This document shows, in pieces, positions 60,019-64,000 of a DNA stretch of 64,000 nucleotides. The stretch's first letter is position 1, and each line of letters opens with the position of its first letter. The DNA lies in NCBI GenBank assembly GCA_036872755.1, contig JAVHNS010000006.1, forward strand, positions 310,001 to 374,000, given 5' to 3'. The stretch comes from Orbilia blumenaviensis (Eukaryota > Ascomycota > Orbiliomycetes > Orbiliales > Orbiliaceae). The notes beneath the pieces are model-generated. The model saw only the letters and a program-made list of their open reading frames with translations. It was not told where the DNA came from and did not search any database. Made by a program: the position numbers and the translations under genes.

Positions 60019-61155
60019 ATGCGATTCTCAACTTTCGTATCCGTGGCGTTCGCTATCACTTCGACTCTGGCTTTACCGGTCCAGCAAGCTGAAGGAAAGA
60101 GCAGCACCGTCCAATTCGAAAAGAATATCTCCAAGCGTTCTCCACATCTCCTTCCCAGGCGTAAGCAGTGTAGCAAAGGAAAGAATCAAGGCAATGGTAG
60201 CTATATTGTCAGTAGCACCATCAATTCTTATCTTAGCTCAACTGCAGCGTCGTATGAGGAATCGCCGTCCTCTACACCAGGCAGCTATGAAACAAGTACT
60301 GGTGATGAATTGACTTCATATGATGGAACATCTCGCCCACGTCCTGGGAAGACCACTTATGCTAATACAACCGGGTTTGGTGGTCGTAGAACTCGTGGTG
60401 GTCAAAAGAACCGTGGGTCGGGCAATAACAGTACAGCTACGACACCAGATGACGAGACTCCGACTGGTGGGGGCTCTGGATACCAAAGTCCAAGTCCTAG
60501 CCCCAGTCCCAGCAACGCGCCATCATACGAAGACGATACTACCACTGATACCCCAGCATCTTATTTGACCATGCCTGCGGGTTCTTCTACTGGTCTTGAG
60601 AGGGGTTCTTCAGTCCGGAACGTCGGTCCAGATGGAACCTTTATGTCTGAATCCGCAATCAAGCCATACCTCCTCGCTGCACATAACATCGTTCGTGCCC
60701 TTCACGAAGGCACTGGTTCAATTACCTGGGACTCCAGCATCGCCAAACTCGCGGAAGCCAATACTCCAAACTGCGACTTCCAACATACTCCATCTGCACA
60801 GCGTAAGGGACTTGGTGAAAACATTTCATACAACACCAACGCCAACCCTGAGGATCAGGCTCTTCGTCAATGGTACGCAAACGAAGTTGTCAACTACAAT
60901 TTTGCCAACCCGAGCAATAGCGACGGTGTTATTGGCCACATGACTGCTATGGTTTGGAAGGATGTCAAGAGCTTTGGCTGTGCTGTTAGGAATTGCGGAT
61001 CTCATGGCATGGGATTGTATTTGAAGTGTAACTACTCCCCGGTTCCTAACATCATTGGCAGATATGACGAGCAAGTTGGACTGGTTAAGGGAGCTTCCAC
61101 CGAGGCTCAGATCAGAAAGATCGTCGCGGCTGCTACTGGTTTCACTCCTAAATAG
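60019..61155 (+). CDS. secreted CAP-domain (PR-1/SCP-like) protein
   Basis: A 378-aa single-exon protein. The signal peptide is about residues 1-19 (MRFSTFVSVAFAITSTLALP region), with a likely Kex2 site at Lys39-Arg40 (NISKR). Residues 60-205 are a Ser/Thr/Pro/Gly-rich linker, probably O-glycosylated, with SPSPSPSPS at 157-165. The CAP domain is at about 216-350 and has AHNIVRALHE, the tetrad His256, Glu267 (GEN), Glu289 and His307 (GHMTAMVWK), and the CNYSP end block. All four cavity residues are present. Fungal members (Pry proteins) bind sterols or fatty acids outside the cell, and some affect host interaction; which applies here is not known. The frame is open 17 codons further upstream, but the ATG at 60019 places the signal peptide at the N-terminus. 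Confidence 0.92.
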   Translation: MRFSTFVSVAFAITSTLALPVQQAEGKSSTVQFEKNISKRSPHLLPRRKQCSKGKNQGNGSYIVSSTINSYLSSTAASYEESPSSTPGSYETSTGDELTSYDGTSRPRPGKTTYANTTGFGGRRTRGGQKNRGSGNNSTATTPDDETPTGGGSGYQSPSPSPSPSNAPSYEDDTTTDTPASYLTMPAGSSTGLERGSSVRNVGPDGTFMSESAIKPYLLAAHNIVRALHEGTGSITWDSSIAKLAEANTPNCDFQHTPSAQRKGLGENISYNTNANPEDQALRQWYANEVVNYNFANPSNSDGVIGHMTAMVWKDVKSFGCAVRNCGSHGMGLYLKCNYSPVPNIIGRYDEQVGLVKGASTEAQIRKIVAAATGFTPK

Positions 61156-61725
61156 ATGACGTATATAGTAATCACTCTTTTTATTGTGTCACGAGATCAA
61201 ATGTACCGACATTGCGTGTAACGCTCCCTGTATATTCACTTCTATTAGGACAGGATCCTTGTACATCTTTGCCATTAGTCTTTTCGAGGACGTCTTTTTC
61301 TTTTGGTTCTTTGGCTACTAACAGATTGTGGTCCCGTACCTAGAAAGTTAGAAAATCATACCAACGGAATCATTTTCTACTGCTAATGTCCAATCTTATC
61401 TTAAATAACCAAGTATATTATGTTGACTACCTCAACTTATCTAGTTAATATTATATACAAGAGTATCCAGACCAAGTGCGACATGTCCTGAGCTTCAGGG
61501 TAACTGTGCGAAGAACTAATAGTTAGGTGGGCTGATGTGTGTAGTTTTAACTCCGGTCCAAGCCAGATCCTCGAAAGATAACAAAAAAAAGGGAACAAAA
61601 CAATTTACCCATACAAAATCGTTAACGCATCTAAACATGTATCCCGTGTAGCGAGGAGAGACAACTCAAGTGAAGAAATATTACAAAAGTATATATACAT
61701 CAAGTCAGATTAAGTAAAAAAAGAA
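61156..61725. other. convergent 3' flanks
   Basis: The 3' ends of the CAP gene (+) and the rhodopsin-like gene (-). AT-rich. No gene seen. Confidence 0.45.
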
Positions 61726-63573
61726 CTACTTCAGGAGTCCGCCGACGTCTCTGAAGCTTACTGATGTTGTACTTCTTCCGTTCGACGCCCCATCCCTGCT
61801 AATAGTTGAGCGGGAAGAGGATTCACTTGTCCTGCCTTCCGGCTCGGACATCAAGCCACCCCCGATGCTATGCCTCGGGCTAATCTGTGTCTGGACGCCT
61901 CTAATTCCTGGAACTGGTCCAAGTTCAAATGCTTGGCCTGTACCACCAGGAATCTCTGCCTCAATCGGGGAGTACCGCGTTTCGATTGTGGTCACAGCAA
62001 TGCCTTGCGATGTATCCAGGACCAATCCGTTGCTAGTAAGTGGGAATCCCCAGTTTGAAGCTCTGACACTGGCAGAAGTAGAATGCGCTGGTGGGTTTCT
62101 AAGGGTTGGGCTAATGTTGCGAGGATTGTTATTACCATTATTTACGGTGTTACTTCGGGCGCGGGGTTGGTTCGATAAGGATGCGAAGTGGCGGTTAGGC
62201 CCTGGTGTTGGTGAGGGGGACTTCATAAAAGTACCAGACATGTTCGACGGCTGACGAGAAGGTGGACGGTCCTAGTTGATAGATTTAGTAAGTTCCCGCA
62301 AAAATAGGTCGGCAATGCTTACGTGAGGACCTACATTTATGTCTGACTCTAGCGCAAACCCGGTATCCCGAACAAGATCCTCATCACTGCCCCAGTAAGC
62401 AGCACCAGCATCGCTTCTTCCCCGGGTAGTTGCGGCTATGCTTCTTCCTATCCTACTTTCTCCGGCCTCGCTGCCAGTCTTAAATTTCGCACGTTTCGGG
62501 CCTTTGTCTCGGAGAAAGCTCGACAAGATCAGGGCGTTGGAGGCGAATGTCGCAGCAAGTATTTCAAGAGATCCCATAAGAGTACGAAATGGCTGTGAGT
62601 AATTTCGGTCTATGGTAGCAGGAATACGCCCACAGACAACAGATATGGGAAGGAAGGAAAGAGAGAAAAGGGCTATTAATTGTGCCTTTCTCTTGTTGGC
62701 CATCTTAGAGTAGATGATTGCCGGGATCGGAAAGATGACGAGGACGAAGTCGGTGAAAACATCCAGAACTCCAGTAACAAAGAGTGGGATACCACCATTC
62801 CGGCATTCAGCTAAGAAGACATATTAACATTGAAAGGTTTTTATCATTTTGGTCCATTTGTAGGTGACTTACGACCTGGGTCTGGCACAACTTGCCCTAG
62901 ACATTTTCAACTATTGTTAGCATATGTCGTGACTGTATATCCCGACCGGGCCAGCGAAGAACTCACAGTAACTAGAATAGATGGTTAGAAGTTGATTATT
63001 TTCAAATGATCCTACGATCGTGAACGATGGATATATGACTTACTGGTCGAAAGGTTGGCATTCAACGAATGTTGATATTATCGACGCTACCAATGTTGCC
63101 AGCAGACCCCATCGAACAATCTTTAGACCAACATCGTAAACACCCTTCCAAAACTGGGTCGTTAATCTTTGGTAGAACTCTGTGATGCAAAATTTTTGTA
63201 TCCAAACATAGATCGCGAAGAAAACCCTTGCCGCCAAAACCACTTGGCTTCCTACTTCCCGGCGCCTTATTTCTTCTTCGTTCAGAAGGTCCGGTTGAGT
63301 ATTGTTTGTCCCATATTTCAGCACAACATGAGCGAGCGAAAGTCGCACTAAGAGCGGGATGATAGAGAGTAGCATCCACTGGTCGTCTCTAAATAGTCGC
63401 ATCGTGCGGACGTAACGGCCGAAACATCGCGCAAGGATGATGAAAAGTGAACATCCAGTAGCCCACCATGTTATCAACAAAGTCGGATTATCTGCTAATA
63501 TTGTTCGATAGGGCGCCGGATCATTATCTTCGCGATATAGCTGCCTCGCAGCTATATGCGGTATCGAAACCAT
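61726..63573 (-). CDS. fungal rhodopsin-like seven-helix membrane protein
   Basis: An integral membrane protein of the fungal 'Rhodopsin domain' family (PTH11-related type; function mostly unknown, not light-sensing). Five exons: 63573-63044, 62971-62967 (5 nt), 62896-62873 (24 nt), 62810-62323 and 62271-61726. Together they give 530 aa. The donors are GTAAGT, GTGAGT, GTAAGT and GTAAGC; every acceptor is TAG. The two micro-exons complete the family motif FDHYWQVVPDPG followed by PEC, which is missing without them, so the model is well supported. Seven hydrophobic helices are visible: four in exon 1 (first LLITWWATGCSLFIILA, fourth LLATLVASIISTF) and three in exon 4 (LFVTGVLDVFTDFVLVIFPI, LIALFSLSFLPISVV, LEILAATFASNALIL). 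A Ser/Pro/Asn-rich cytoplasmic tail of about 200 residues follows. It lacks an N-terminal CFEM domain. The retinal-binding lysine of true opsins is not expected in this family. Confidence 0.9.
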
Positions 63574-64000
63574 CGTAGATGAGGCTCGAGAAGGTATGTG
63601 TTGAAATGTCGCCAGGAAATGAAATCAAACGGTACCTCTAACCATGCATATTACGGTGATCAGTTCCTGCGGTCAGAAGGATCGCAACATTACGAAGGTA
63701 AAAGGCTAAAGGGGAACCAAATGAAGCGGGCTAAGAAATCCAGCAGTGCGGGCTATGGGGATATGTAATCTAGGATGGACGGGGTAGCTTGGGAAATAGG
63801 AAGGTGTTATAACTTACTCTTTGACGCAGCTCTTCTGAAGGCGCCTCGGATGCAAAGTAATGACGGGAGCTATCTGAGACCTCGGTGGCCTAACGTCTCC
63901 TCACACGTGAGTGATTTTATCTAATCCCACTGATCGATACATAAACCGCCCAGATGGAATTGACATGCATATGCGACGGTTCTCGTTTGTATGATTGTGT
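63574..64000. other. upstream region of the rhodopsin-like gene
   Basis: Promoter and leader DNA. No gene is seen before the window ends. Confidence 0.45.

Overview
The window is nuclear DNA from a filamentous ascomycete (Pezizomycotina). The evidence is the short spliceosomal introns (about 50-260 bp, GTAAGT/GTATGG/GTGAGT donors, CTAAC-like branch sites, YAG ends), monocistronic genes on both strands, and the gene families present: a fungal seven-helix rhodopsin-like membrane protein, DUF7730 and F-box proteins, a CAP/PR-1 secreted protein, a GH28 exo-polygalacturonase and a short fungal PI-PLC. The combination would suit a plant-associated Leotiomycetes-like fungus, but the sequence alone does not fix the taxon. 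Most genes here are split, so I rebuilt their exons by hand from splice sites and reading phase. All gene models are predictions.

Layout. 2.2-13.3 kb: a DUF7730 protein (-), an F-box protein (-), a small two-exon gene (-) and a second F-box protein (+) clearly related to the first. 13.8-15.9 kb: a three-exon gene (-) whose C-terminal part resembles a Ty1/copia Gag domain. 16-19.9 kb: no gene seen; it holds one arm of a diverged repeat pair. 19.9-23.3 kb: a GFA/CENP-V-like zinc enzyme (-), a doubtful relic, and a 63-residue two-exon zinc-ribbon gene (+). 25.2-33.1 kb: three unrecognised but well-formed genes (760, 308 and 410 aa). The 308-aa gene seems to have a first coding exon consisting only of ATG. 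34.7-36.6 kb: phosphoinositide-specific phospholipase C. 41.5-43.1 kb: a C2H2 zinc-finger transcription factor.

From about 43 to 60 kb the window is gene-poor and AT-rich in places. It contains a small basic protein (51.4 kb), the exo-polygalacturonase (54.2-55.7 kb), a decayed gene (58.3-58.8 kb) and the second arm of the diverged repeat. 60-63.6 kb: a secreted CAP-domain protein (+) and a five-exon rhodopsin-like membrane protein with 5-nt and 24-nt exons (-).

There is no operon, CRISPR array, rRNA, convincing tRNA or intact transposon, and no obvious biosynthetic cluster. Two products (polygalacturonase, CAP protein) should act outside the cell. PI-PLC and the rhodopsin-like protein belong to signalling and membrane functions. 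The most unusual items are the intron-bearing Gag-like gene, the micro-exons, the ATG-only exon and the miniature zinc-ribbon gene.
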